Part shown: positions 1 through 5,426 of the stretch, piece after piece | Layout: each line of letters starts with the position of its first letter | Numbering within the stretch: position 1 is the first letter of the stretch | The notes under the pieces: generated by a model | Seen by the model: the letters and a program-made list of their open reading frames with translations, nothing else | Databases searched by the model: none | Told to the model about the DNA's origin: nothing | Program-made: the position numbers and the translations under genes | NCBI GenBank assembly: GCA_900547855.1 | Contig: URIK01000121.1 | Coordinates: 1 to 5,426 of the forward strand | DNA: 5,426 nucleotides | Direction of reading: 5' to 3' | DNA from: an uncultured Collinsella sp. | GTDB taxonomy: Bacteria > Actinomycetota > Coriobacteriia > Coriobacteriales > Coriobacteriaceae

Positions 1-235
1 AGAGACAGGGAACGGCCTGGGCGGTGGCATCCTGAGCTTGGGCAAGCTGAGCCTGCGCATCGGCAAGCTGCTGCTCGGTAGCAGTCAGACGACCCTTAAG
101 GTCGACGATCTTAGCGAGCATAGCGTCAACCTCGGAGGACAGCGTCTCCAAGAAGACGTCGACCTCGGCAGGATCGTAGCCACGCTTGGCCTCAGAGAAA
201 GTCTGAGCCTGGATGTCTGCAGGGGTAATAGCCAT
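1..235 (-). CDS. divIVA: DivIVA-family cell-division/polarity scaffold protein (N-terminal part, cut by window edge)
   Basis: The first 78 codons are visible; the 3' end lies outside the window. The protein starts MAITPADIQAQTFSEAKRGY and continues with DPAEVDVFL, which is the conserved N-terminal DivIVA domain (T4-P5, D7-I8, F13, R18-G19-Y20-D21, E24-V25-D26, F28-L29). From about residue 33 it becomes heptad-like and Ala/Gln/Leu-rich (residues 46-74), the start of the coiled coil. Known family role: DivIVA/Wag31 proteins bind curved membrane at poles and septa and recruit division or cell-wall growth factors. The ATG at 235..233 is preceded by a strong AAGGAGA site (248..242). The gene lies 61 bases after yggT, a usual position for divIVA in ylm clusters. 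Residue 17 is Lys where Bacillus subtilis has the membrane-inserting Phe17; the K-R-G-Y order resembles actinobacterial Wag31. Identification is secure; length and C-terminus are unknown. Confidence 0.93.
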   Translation of the reverse strand, partial: MAITPADIQAQTFSEAKRGYDPAEVDVFLETLSSEVDAMLAKIVDLKGRLTATEQQLADAQAQLAQAQDATAQAVPCL

Positions 236-296
236 AACAAGTCTCCTTTTTCATCGCCTCGGCGCTACACGCCCGACGTAAGTTACTAAGTCAGTT

Positions 297-578
297 CTAC
301 ACGAGTATACCTATAAGAAGCTGCAGAACCAGCCTCTGCACCAACTGCAACGCAATAATCGCAACGACCGGCGAAAAATCGATACCGCCCATCGGCGGAA
401 TGAAACGACGGAACAGGTTAAGCCACGGACCGCACACGCTATCAAGCACCGCGGCAATATCCTGAAGCAAACCACCCTGCTTCATGGGAATCCACGTCAT
501 AAAGCAGTAGACGACAATGAGCGTGGAATAGAAGTTGAACAGCGTGTTGACCAGCTGGACGATAGTGTAGATGTTGAT
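297..578 (-). CDS. yggT: YggT/YlmG-family small integral membrane protein, probable ATC start
   Basis: The proposed protein has 93 residues, normal for YggT. Two hydrophobic segments (about 7-30 and 67-92) flank the family signature PWLNLFRRFIPP (residues 51-62), followed by GGIDFSP and a hydrophobic stretch, the classic one-repeat YggT layout. Family members are membrane proteins linked to division or osmotic phenotypes; the biochemical role is unsettled. The start is unusual. The in-frame stretch after the sepF stop (602..600) has no ATG, GTG or TTG before the Met codon at 500..498, which would give a 67-residue protein lacking most of the first membrane segment. A strong GAGGAG site (590..585) sits six bases before an ATC codon (578..576) followed by Asn-Ile-Tyr, so I place the start there. 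Alternatives are the CTG at codon 9, the short form, or a base error/mutation of an original ATG. It follows sepF by 21 bases and is probably cotranscribed. Confidence 0.85.
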   Translation of the reverse strand: MNIYTIVQLVNTLFNFYSTLIVVYCFMTWIPMKQGGLLQDIAAVLDSVCGPWLNLFRRFIPPMGGIDFSPVVAIIALQLVQRLVLQLLIGILV

Positions 579-584
579 GGGAAT

Positions 585-590
585 CTCCTC
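585..590 (-). promoter_or_regulatory. Ribosome-binding site deciding the yggT start
   Basis: GAGGAG on the minus strand, followed by ATTCCC and then the ATC codon at 578..576. The six-base spacing fits initiation at that ATC. The ATT directly abutting the site (584..582) would be too close. No comparable purine-rich site stands immediately before the internal ATG at 500..498, where the upstream sequence encodes hydrophobic residues and is pyrimidine-rich. This site is the main evidence for the non-standard start. Confidence 0.7.
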
Positions 591-599
591 GTCTTGTCT

Positions 600-1322
600 T
601 TACTTAAGGTAGCCGTCCGCACGAAGCTTCTTGAGATCGGAATCTTTGACCTCGCAACCGGCGGGCAGCACCATGAACACGCGGTCGCCCACCTCCTTGA
701 CCGTGGCACCCAGACCGCAGGCAAAGCCGTAAGAGAAGTCCAAGACGCGCTTGGCAACTTCGGTACGTACGCCCACAAAAATCAGTGCGACAGGCTGCTT
801 GGTGCGAACGCGGCGCACCACGGTCTCCACGTCGTCATAGCTCTCGGGGCGCAGGACATAGGCCGGCAGCTGCGGCGTGGCGTTGATGATATTGCTCGCA
901 TAGGCCGAGGCATCGCTCGGTGCAGGCGCGGGTGCAGCGGCGGCACGGGCGCGGGTGTTCTCGGCGTAGCTCGACGGCGTGTCATAGGCACCAGGACGAT
1001 AACCGCTCGCAACACTGTCCTGCGAGCGCGAAGGCGGGTTATACGTCGTGGCATGGCGGGAGTCATCGCCGACCAGCTGACCGGAGCGCGTATACACGGC
1101 AACCGACTCAGCTTCACCGCGGCGCGTCTGACCAAGCAGGCCGTTGCTCGGCTCGTCTTGGGTGTAGAAGCCCTCGCCCGAAGCACCGCTGTAGCCGTTG
1201 CCCTGATAACTATCGTCATAGCCGTCATCGTAGCCGTAGTCGTCGTCCTGGCCATAACCCTGGTCGTAACCCTGCTGGCCGCCCAGGTGCATCTTATTTT
1301 TAATCTCGTCAAGGAAGCCCAT
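600..1322 (-). CDS. sepF: SepF, cell-division protein anchoring FtsZ to the membrane
   Basis: The protein has 240 residues. Residues 1-13 (MGFLDEIKNKMHL) form the typical SepF amphipathic membrane-binding helix. Residues 14 to about 143 are a long low-complexity linker, first Gly/Tyr/Asp/Gln-rich (14-46), later Ser/Arg/Tyr- then Ala/Pro-rich (101-140). The C-terminal SepF domain (about 150-235) has VVRRVRTKQPVALIF, then KRVLDFSYGFACG and DRVFMVLPAG, matching the dimerising, FtsZ-binding fold. In this family SepF tethers and bundles FtsZ filaments at the septum, important in Actinobacteria that lack FtsA. I chose the ATG at 1322..1320, not the one 17 codons upstream, because the family begins MG(F/L)xD and GAGAGG lies eight bases before it. 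The gene lies between yggS and yggT, the ylmE-F-G order. The linker is longer than in the roughly 150-residue Bacillus protein. Confidence 0.95.
   Translation of the reverse strand: MGFLDEIKNKMHLGGQQGYDQGYGQDDDYGYDDGYDDSYQGNGYSGASGEGFYTQDEPSNGLLGQTRRGEAESVAVYTRSGQLVGDDSRHATTYNPPSRSQDSVASGYRPGAYDTPSSYAENTRARAAAAPAPAPSDASAYASNIINATPQLPAYVLRPESYDDVETVVRRVRTKQPVALIFVGVRTEVAKRVLDFSYGFACGLGATVKEVGDRVFMVLPAGCEVKDSDLKKLRADGYLK
1185..1283 (-). repeat. Low-complexity Gly/Tyr/Asp/Gln-coding tract in sepF
   Basis: This stretch encodes SepF residues 14-46, made of degenerate short repeats of the types GYDQ, GYGQ, GYDD and NGYSG. The two adjacent GYDD units (residues 30-37, bases 1235..1212) are a near-repeat of 12 bases. 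It is strongly acidic and Tyr-rich, with no hydrophobic core residues, so it is expected to be disordered. Slippage or duplication among such units could change linker length between strains. Confidence 0.6.
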
Positions 1323-1364
1323 GGTTGTGTCCTCTCGCGGTTTAGTGCAGGCGCCCCGATAATC

Positions 1365-1374
1365 AGTGCGCACT
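1365..1374. repeat. 10-bp perfect palindrome between yggS and sepF
   Basis: AGTGCGCACT is a perfect inverted repeat in the 60-base gap after the yggS stop. It has no loop, so it is a poor RNA hairpin; if it means anything it would be a protein-binding site. Palindromes of this size arise by chance, so functional confidence is low. The rest of the gap holds the sepF ribosome-binding site and no clear promoter or terminator. Confidence 0.25.
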
Positions 1375-1382
1375 TCAGAGCC

Positions 1383-2120
1383 TTATTTTACTGCAAACTC
1401 CGGGCTAAATACTACCCTGCCCAGGCGAACGAGCGTAGAGCCCTCCTCAAGGGCAGGCTCAAAGTCCTCGCTCATGCCGCAGGAAAGCTCAGGCAGGTTC
1501 AAATCGAGATGTGCCGCCTCCAGCTCATCCCTCAGCTCACGAAGCCCCGCAAAGGTGCGGCGTGCCACATCCTTATTCCCCCGGGGCGCCATAGTCATAA
1601 GCCCCTGTACGCAAATTCCCTCAAGTTCCGCAAGCTCGCCCGCGGCGGCGCGAATCTCATCGGGCGAAAAGCCTCCCTTCGACTCCTCACCACTCACATT
1701 GACCTCAATGAGCACACGCTGAGGGCCGGCGAGCTCGCCTGTCTCGATCTTGCGGACAGCACGGCTCGAGATCGCCTGCGCCAGATGCAGCGAACCCACC
1801 GAGTGAATCAGCTCGGCTGAGCCCAGCACCGCATTGATCTTATTGGTCTGCAGGTTGCCGATCATATCGAAGCGCACCTCGGGCAGCTCCGGATGCTCCG
1901 CCAGACCCGTGAGCTTGCGAACCAGCTCCTGCGGGCGGTTCTCGGCAAAATGGCGATACCCCGCCTGGATGGCGGCAACGGTCTCATCGACACCAACGGT
2001 CTTGGACACGGCAATGAGGCGCGCGGCGTCGTGGGGACGGCCTGCGCGATCGAGCGCCGCATAAAAACGTTCCAGAATCTGCTCGCGGCGAGCGCGCATC
2101 AAGTCCAAATAGTTATCCAT
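1383..2120 (-). CDS. yggS: YggS/YlmE family PLP-binding protein (pyridoxal phosphate homeostasis)
   Basis: The protein has 245 residues, close to the usual 230-245. It has the fold-type III alanine racemase-like barrel motifs of the YggS/PROSC family: RLIAVSKTV with the PLP lysine at K40, FAENRPQE (58-65), FDMIGNLQTNK (84-94), VLIEVNVSGEESKGG (126-140), GLMTMAP (163-169) and the C-terminal phosphate-binding stretch LSCGMSEDF with VRLGR. The family binds PLP without known catalytic turnover and helps control PLP and amino/keto acid balance. I chose the ATG at 2120..2118 because GGAGG lies nine bases upstream and the family N-terminus fits; the in-frame extension to 2204 would run through the hairpin at 2171..2202. 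It is the first gene of the cell-division cluster and ends 60 bases before sepF. FAENR and IGNLQTNK vary slightly from the commoner FGENxVQE and IGxLQxNK. Confidence 0.94.
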   Translation of the reverse strand: MDNYLDLMRARREQILERFYAALDRAGRPHDAARLIAVSKTVGVDETVAAIQAGYRHFAENRPQELVRKLTGLAEHPELPEVRFDMIGNLQTNKINAVLGSAELIHSVGSLHLAQAISSRAVRKIETGELAGPQRVLIEVNVSGEESKGGFSPDEIRAAAGELAELEGICVQGLMTMAPRGNKDVARRTFAGLRELRDELEAAHLDLNLPELSCGMSEDFEPALEEGSTLVRLGRVVFSPEFAVK

Positions 2121-2170
2121 TGCTAATCGCCTCCGCTGACAGCCAAACAAGTAGTCCCATGCTAACGCAA

Positions 2171-2202
2171 GAGCGCGGCCCCGCATGTGCAAGGCCGCGC
2201 TC
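2171..2202 (-). terminator. GC-rich hairpin, probable terminator of the pst-phoU operon
   Basis: A perfect 10-bp stem (GAGCGCGGCC at 2171..2180 pairing with GGCCGCGCTC at 2193..2202) encloses a 12-base loop. It begins 37 bases after the phoU stop. The minus-strand tail after the stem is TTGCGTTAG, only moderately T-rich, so this is a weak-tailed or factor-assisted terminator rather than a textbook one. The plus-strand tail is poorer still. It also leaves only 50 bases before the yggS start, in which I could not identify a convincing promoter. Confidence 0.65.
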
Positions 2203-2239
2203 ACTTAGGTATTTACAATCTTTCGACGAACGGGATTAC

Positions 2240-3097
2240 CTACTCCTCGTCGTCCTCGCCATCGTCCTCGTCCTCAAGATGATCGAGCAGGTAGCGAAGT
2301 CCCTCGCTGACCTCGTTAACGGGCACCTTGGCAACGTAGCGCGCATCGACGGCGGGCCTCATGATGACGCCCTCGCCCGAAGGCACGCGCATGCTCTCGA
2401 GCTCGTCCTCGTCCGTGCGGGCGATATCGCCGGCAGTCATGCGCTGGCCGGTCAAAAGGAACGTCAGACGGCAGGCGGCATCGATGGAAATCGAGGCGAT
2501 GCGATCGAGGTAGCGCGAAACCATGATGGCGCGGCGCAGGTCGTCATAGTTGCTATCGTCATCCATAAACTCGCCCGCGTCCATGCGGTTGAAGGTACGG
2601 AAGAACTTCTCGTACGCCGCATGCACCGGCTCGTCCTCGACGGCCAGGTTGCAGATGATGGACATGTCGTTGGTGACGAGCGCAGAAAGCGACGAGCCCA
2701 GCACCAGGTAGACGGCTTCGGCCTCGGCCTCGACCGTGCCGACAAGCTCCTTGGGCAGCGAGATGTCGGCCTTGACCATATGACGCGTGGCGCGGCAGAT
2801 CTGGCGAACCTTATCGGTCATGCGCTGCAGGTTAAAGTCGACGTAGATGATCGTCTGAAGCAGGCGGAAGTCGGAGGCGACCGGTGACTGCGTGGCGATC
2901 AGGTTGTAGCAGACGGCCTCCAGGTTGGCGCAGCGCGCGTCAATCGAAAGCGTGCGCTTCTTGGTCTTGGTGGCGAGCTTGCGGTCGTCGGTCACATAGG
3001 CCTTCACGGCATCGTGGAGGGCCAGATCGACGGCCTCGTAGATGCTCAGCATCTCGTGACGGGCCTCGATGAGCTGACGGGAAAACAGTTTGCGCAT
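2240..3097 (-). CDS. phoU: PhoU-family phosphate transport/signalling regulator with acidic C-terminal tail
   Basis: The protein has 285 residues, longer than the usual 215-240. Two PhoU repeats (about 10-110 and 120-217) can be aligned with E. coli PhoU: QSPVASDFRLL then LQRMTD in the first, and RRAIMVSRYLDRIAS then LTFLLTGQ in the second. PhoU is a cytoplasmic helical-bundle protein that interacts with the Pst transporter and the phosphate sensor kinase to hold down uptake and the Pho response when phosphate is plentiful. The usual E/DxxxD metal-binding motifs (ERIGD in E. coli) read QRMTD (91-95) and DRIAS (198-202) here, each missing one acidic residue. Residues 218-285 are an added tail ending in an acidic run (HLEDEDDGEDDEE). 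The start at 3097..3095 has GGAG six bases before it. phoU follows pstB, its standard place; the 92-base gap holds several palindromes. Confidence 0.92.
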   Translation of the reverse strand: MRKLFSRQLIEARHEMLSIYEAVDLALHDAVKAYVTDDRKLATKTKKRTLSIDARCANLEAVCYNLIATQSPVASDFRLLQTIIYVDFNLQRMTDKVRQICRATRHMVKADISLPKELVGTVEAEAEAVYLVLGSSLSALVTNDMSIICNLAVEDEPVHAAYEKFFRTFNRMDAGEFMDDDSNYDDLRRAIMVSRYLDRIASISIDAACRLTFLLTGQRMTAGDIARTDEDELESMRVPSGEGVIMRPAVDARYVAKVPVNEVSEGLRYLLDHLEDEDDGEDDEE

Positions 3098-3117
3098 GGT
3101 TCACTCCAATCAGTTGG

Positions 3118-3138
3118 GTGCGGTCATGCCGCCCGCAC
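3118..3138 (-). repeat. Small hairpin in the phoU leader
   Basis: GTGCGG (3118..3123) pairs with CCGCAC (3133..3138) across a nine-base loop. GGTGCG (3117..3122) could instead pair with CGCACC (3147..3152), so two mutually exclusive stems are possible. The hairpin ends about 10 bases before the phoU ribosome-binding site at 3107..3104. It has no T-run, so it is not an intrinsic terminator; a role in mRNA processing or in lowering phoU expression relative to pstB is only an inference. Confidence 0.35.
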
Positions 3139-3151
3139 AGTGAATACGCAC

Positions 3152-3182
3152 CGGACCAGGTCCGATCGGATTGGGACTAGTC
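3152..3182. repeat. Cluster of three overlapping or adjacent palindromes between pstB and phoU
   Basis: Within 31 bases lie CGGACC-A-GGTCCG (3152..3164), TCCGATCGGA (3161..3170, overlapping the first by four bases) and GACTAGTC (3175..3182). Each is a perfect inverted repeat. They sit just after the pstB stop at 3192..3190 and before phoU. They could be RNA structure that stabilises the upstream pst mRNA, or protein-binding sites. I recognise no known operator here, and they do not look like the direct-repeat Pho boxes bound by PhoB/PhoP. Confidence 0.35.
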
Positions 3183-3189
3183 GCGCCGA

Positions 3190-3993
<804 letters not shown>

Positions 3994-4005
3994 GGGACTC
4001 CTTAA

Positions 4006-4911
4006 CTAGCGACGTTTGCGCGACAGGAAGCGCGCAAACAGGTTGAAGGCCAAAATGATCACCATCAGCAAGAGCGCGGTGCCGTAGGCTGCGTTCATGT
4101 TGATGCCGTCGTTGGCAAGCAGGTACAGGTGAACCGTCATGGGGCGGCCGGAATCGAGCGGCGAAATAGGTAGATTGATGGCCTGGCCCATGGTGTAGAG
4201 CACCACCGCGGTCTCGCCAATGGCACGGCCGATGGCGAGGACGATGCCCGTGGCAATACGGCCAAAGGCAGAAGGAAGCACGATCTTGGAGACAACCTGC
4301 CACTTGGTGGCGCCCAGGCCGTACGCGCCCCAACGGATATAGCGCGGAACGGCGCGAATGGCCTCTTCGGTGGTGCGCATGACGATGGGAAGCATCAAGA
4401 GCGCGAGTGCCAGAGCGGCAGAGACCATCGAAAGGCCCAAGCCCATGGCCTCGACAAACAAGGCGTAGCCAAACAGGCCCATAACGATGGAGGGCACCGA
4501 GGCCAAAGCGTCAGCAGCGTAGCGAATGAGCTCGACGACCTTGCCCTGCTTGGCGTACTCGGCCAGATAGACGGCTGCCAGCACAGCGATCGGCGTGCAG
4601 ATAAGCATGGCGAGCGCCGTCACGTAGACGGTCGAGACGATCGTGGGCCAAATTCCGCCCTCGGCGTTGACGCCCTGGGGCCAACCGAAGATAAAGTCGA
4701 GCGAGATATGCGGCAGGCCGTTAATGACCACGTAGGCGATGATAGCGACCAGCACCAGCGTGGTGATGTAGGCAGCGGCACGAAACACGCCGAGCATGAT
4801 CTTGTTGGACAGGTCCTTGTTGATGCGGCCATTCTTGCCGTGGGAAAGGGCACGCTTAATGCGCTCGCGCGACGAGGTCGTATCGACCGTCGTGTCAACG
4901 GAATCGGACAT
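4006..4911 (-). CDS. pstA: Phosphate ABC transporter permease PstA
   Basis: The protein has 301 residues, typical of PstA. A charged cytoplasmic N-terminus (1-37) is followed by about six membrane segments: roughly 39-64, 89-117, 136-158, 161-178, 211-234 and 276-296. The segment GLPHISLDFIFGWPQG (65-80) and the following GGIWPTI are typical of the PstA periplasmic loop. The cytoplasmic ATPase-contact loop contains GLGATKWQVVSKIVLPSA (198-215), and GRAIGETAVVLYTMG follows at 228-242. PstA pairs with PstC to make the phosphate path and docks on PstB. The start at 4911..4909 is three bases after the pstC stop, with a GAGGGGG-like ribosome-binding site inside the end of pstC, so translation is probably coupled. 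The position corresponding to the EAA motif reads WGA (194-196), unlike the EAS kept in PstC here. Confidence 0.97.
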   Translation of the reverse strand: MSDSVDTTVDTTSSRERIKRALSHGKNGRINKDLSNKIMLGVFRAAAYITTLVLVAIIAYVVINGLPHISLDFIFGWPQGVNAEGGIWPTIVSTVYVTALAMLICTPIAVLAAVYLAEYAKQGKVVELIRYAADALASVPSIVMGLFGYALFVEAMGLGLSMVSAALALALLMLPIVMRTTEEAIRAVPRYIRWGAYGLGATKWQVVSKIVLPSAFGRIATGIVLAIGRAIGETAVVLYTMGQAINLPISPLDSGRPMTVHLYLLANDGINMNAAYGTALLLMVIILAFNLFARFLSRKRR

Positions 4912-4914
4912 AGC

Positions 4915-5426
4915 CTACCCCCTCTTCTTCTTGGAAATCAGACGGACGATGCCCACCAGCGTAGCGGAGATGATAAACAGGACCACGCCCATGCCGAACA
5001 GCGCCGAGCGGTGCAGACCCGAGGAATAGCTCATGTCGAGCGCAATCTGGCTCGTGAGCGTCGAGATGGGGCTCGCAATGCTGTCGGGAATAACCGGGGC
5101 GTTACCCACGACCATGAGCACGGCCATGGTCTCGCCGATGGCACGGCCCATACCCAGCACGATGGCATCCACGATACCCAGCTTGGCGGCAGGTAACACG
5201 ACCTTATAGATGGTCTGCCACTTGGTGGCGCCCATGGCATACGATGCCTCGCGAATGCCCATGGGAATGGAATTGAGAGCATCGATGGTGAGCGTGGTGA
5301 TGGTAGGAACGATCATGATGGCAAGCACGAACCACGCCGTCAGCGCACCAAAACCAAGACCACCGGTCAGTTGTGCGATAAACGGGCGGATGATGATCAT
5401 TCCAAAGAAGCCATAGATGATAGAAG
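4915..5426 (-). CDS. pstC: Phosphate ABC transporter permease PstC (C-terminal part, cut by window edge)
   Basis: The last 169 residues are visible and the reading frame stays open to the window edge, so the ATG at 5400..5398 is internal rather than the start. The fragment begins SIIYGFFG, the conserved PstC stretch usually seen as (S/A)(V/I)(V/I)YGF(W/F)G. It continues with the ATPase-contact loop REASYAMGATKWQTIYKVVLP (EAA-type motif at fragment residues 59-61), GMGRAIGETMAVLMVVGN (91-108), a periplasmic stretch with SYSSGLHRSALFG, a last membrane helix and a basic KKKRG end. PstC is the partner permease of PstA in phosphate uptake. GATKWQ and GRAIGET are shared with PstA, as expected of paralogous permeases. 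About half of the usual protein of roughly 300 residues is missing upstream, where pstS would also be expected. Confidence 0.96.
   Translation of the reverse strand, partial: SIIYGFFGMIIIRPFIAQLTGGLGFGALTAWFVLAIMIVPTITTLTIDALNSIPMGIREASYAMGATKWQTIYKVVLPAAKLGIVDAIVLGMGRAIGETMAVLMVVGNAPVIPDSIASPISTLTSQIALDMSYSSGLHRSALFGMGVVLFIISATLVGIVRLISKKKRG

Noticed and set aside
261..273. GGCG-CTACA-CGCC inverted repeat between yggT and divIVA as a terminator
   Set aside because: The stem is only four pairs with no T-run after it. The 61-base gap otherwise shows only the divIVA ribosome-binding site.
1323..1373. 17-residue N-terminal extension of SepF
   Set aside because: SepF proteins begin with the MG(F/L) membrane helix, and a ribosome-binding site precedes the ATG at 1322.
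594..1820. A 408-codon open frame on the plus strand across yggS, the gap and sepF
   Set aside because: It is antisense to two clear conserved genes; its product is low-complexity Ala/Arg/Val-rich with no recognisable domain. In GC-rich DNA with biased codon use such frames are expected. Its Val/Ile-rich middle merely mirrors the GYDD repeats of SepF.
2121..2204. 28-residue N-terminal extension of YggS from an upstream ATG
   Set aside because: The extension runs through the hairpin at 2171..2202, does not resemble the family N-terminus, and a good GGAGG site precedes the internal ATG at 2120.
2120..2887. A 255-codon open frame on the plus strand opposite phoU
   Set aside because: Antisense shadow of phoU; its sequence follows PhoU codon bias and shows no family motif.
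3098..3189. Pho box or second promoter before phoU
   Set aside because: No direct repeats of the PhoB/PhoP type and no convincing -35/-10 pair; only inverted repeats are visible.

Overview
The window looks like chromosomal DNA from a fairly GC-rich Gram-positive of the Actinomycetota. My best guess is a gut Coriobacteriia (Collinsella-like) organism, because it combines a divIVA/sepF/ylm cell-division cluster with actinobacterial-type sequence features; no marker here fixes the genus. All eight genes lie on the minus strand, so the reading order is from high to low coordinates. No RNA genes, mobile elements or CRISPR arrays were seen, and no gene-free stretch exceeds about 120 bases.

Region 1 (5426 down to 2240) is the high-affinity phosphate uptake operon in the order pstC (5' end outside the window), pstA, pstB, phoU. 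PstC and PstA form the membrane channel, PstB is the ATPase, and PhoU is the accessory regulator linking uptake to phosphate signalling. The pstS binding-protein gene would be expected just beyond position 5426. The pst genes are 3 and 12 bases apart. phoU stands 92 bases after pstB, behind a cluster of small palindromes, and is followed by a 10-bp GC-rich hairpin (2171..2202) that probably ends the operon.

Region 2 (2120 down to 1) is a cell-division cluster: yggS/ylmE (PLP-binding protein), sepF/ylmF (FtsZ membrane anchor), yggT/ylmG (small membrane protein) and divIVA (polar/septal coiled-coil scaffold, cut by the window edge). It is a reduced form of the ylm cluster known in Firmicutes, with ylmH absent between yggT and divIVA and no ylmD beside yggS.

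Most worth a second look: yggT has no ATG, GTG or TTG that would give a full-length protein, but has a strong ribosome-binding site six bases before an ATC codon. PhoU has altered residues in both of its usual metal-binding motifs and carries a long acidic C-terminal tail. SepF has a very long linker rich in Gly, Tyr and Asp. I found no convincing wholly new system; the window is mostly well-known families with these local oddities.
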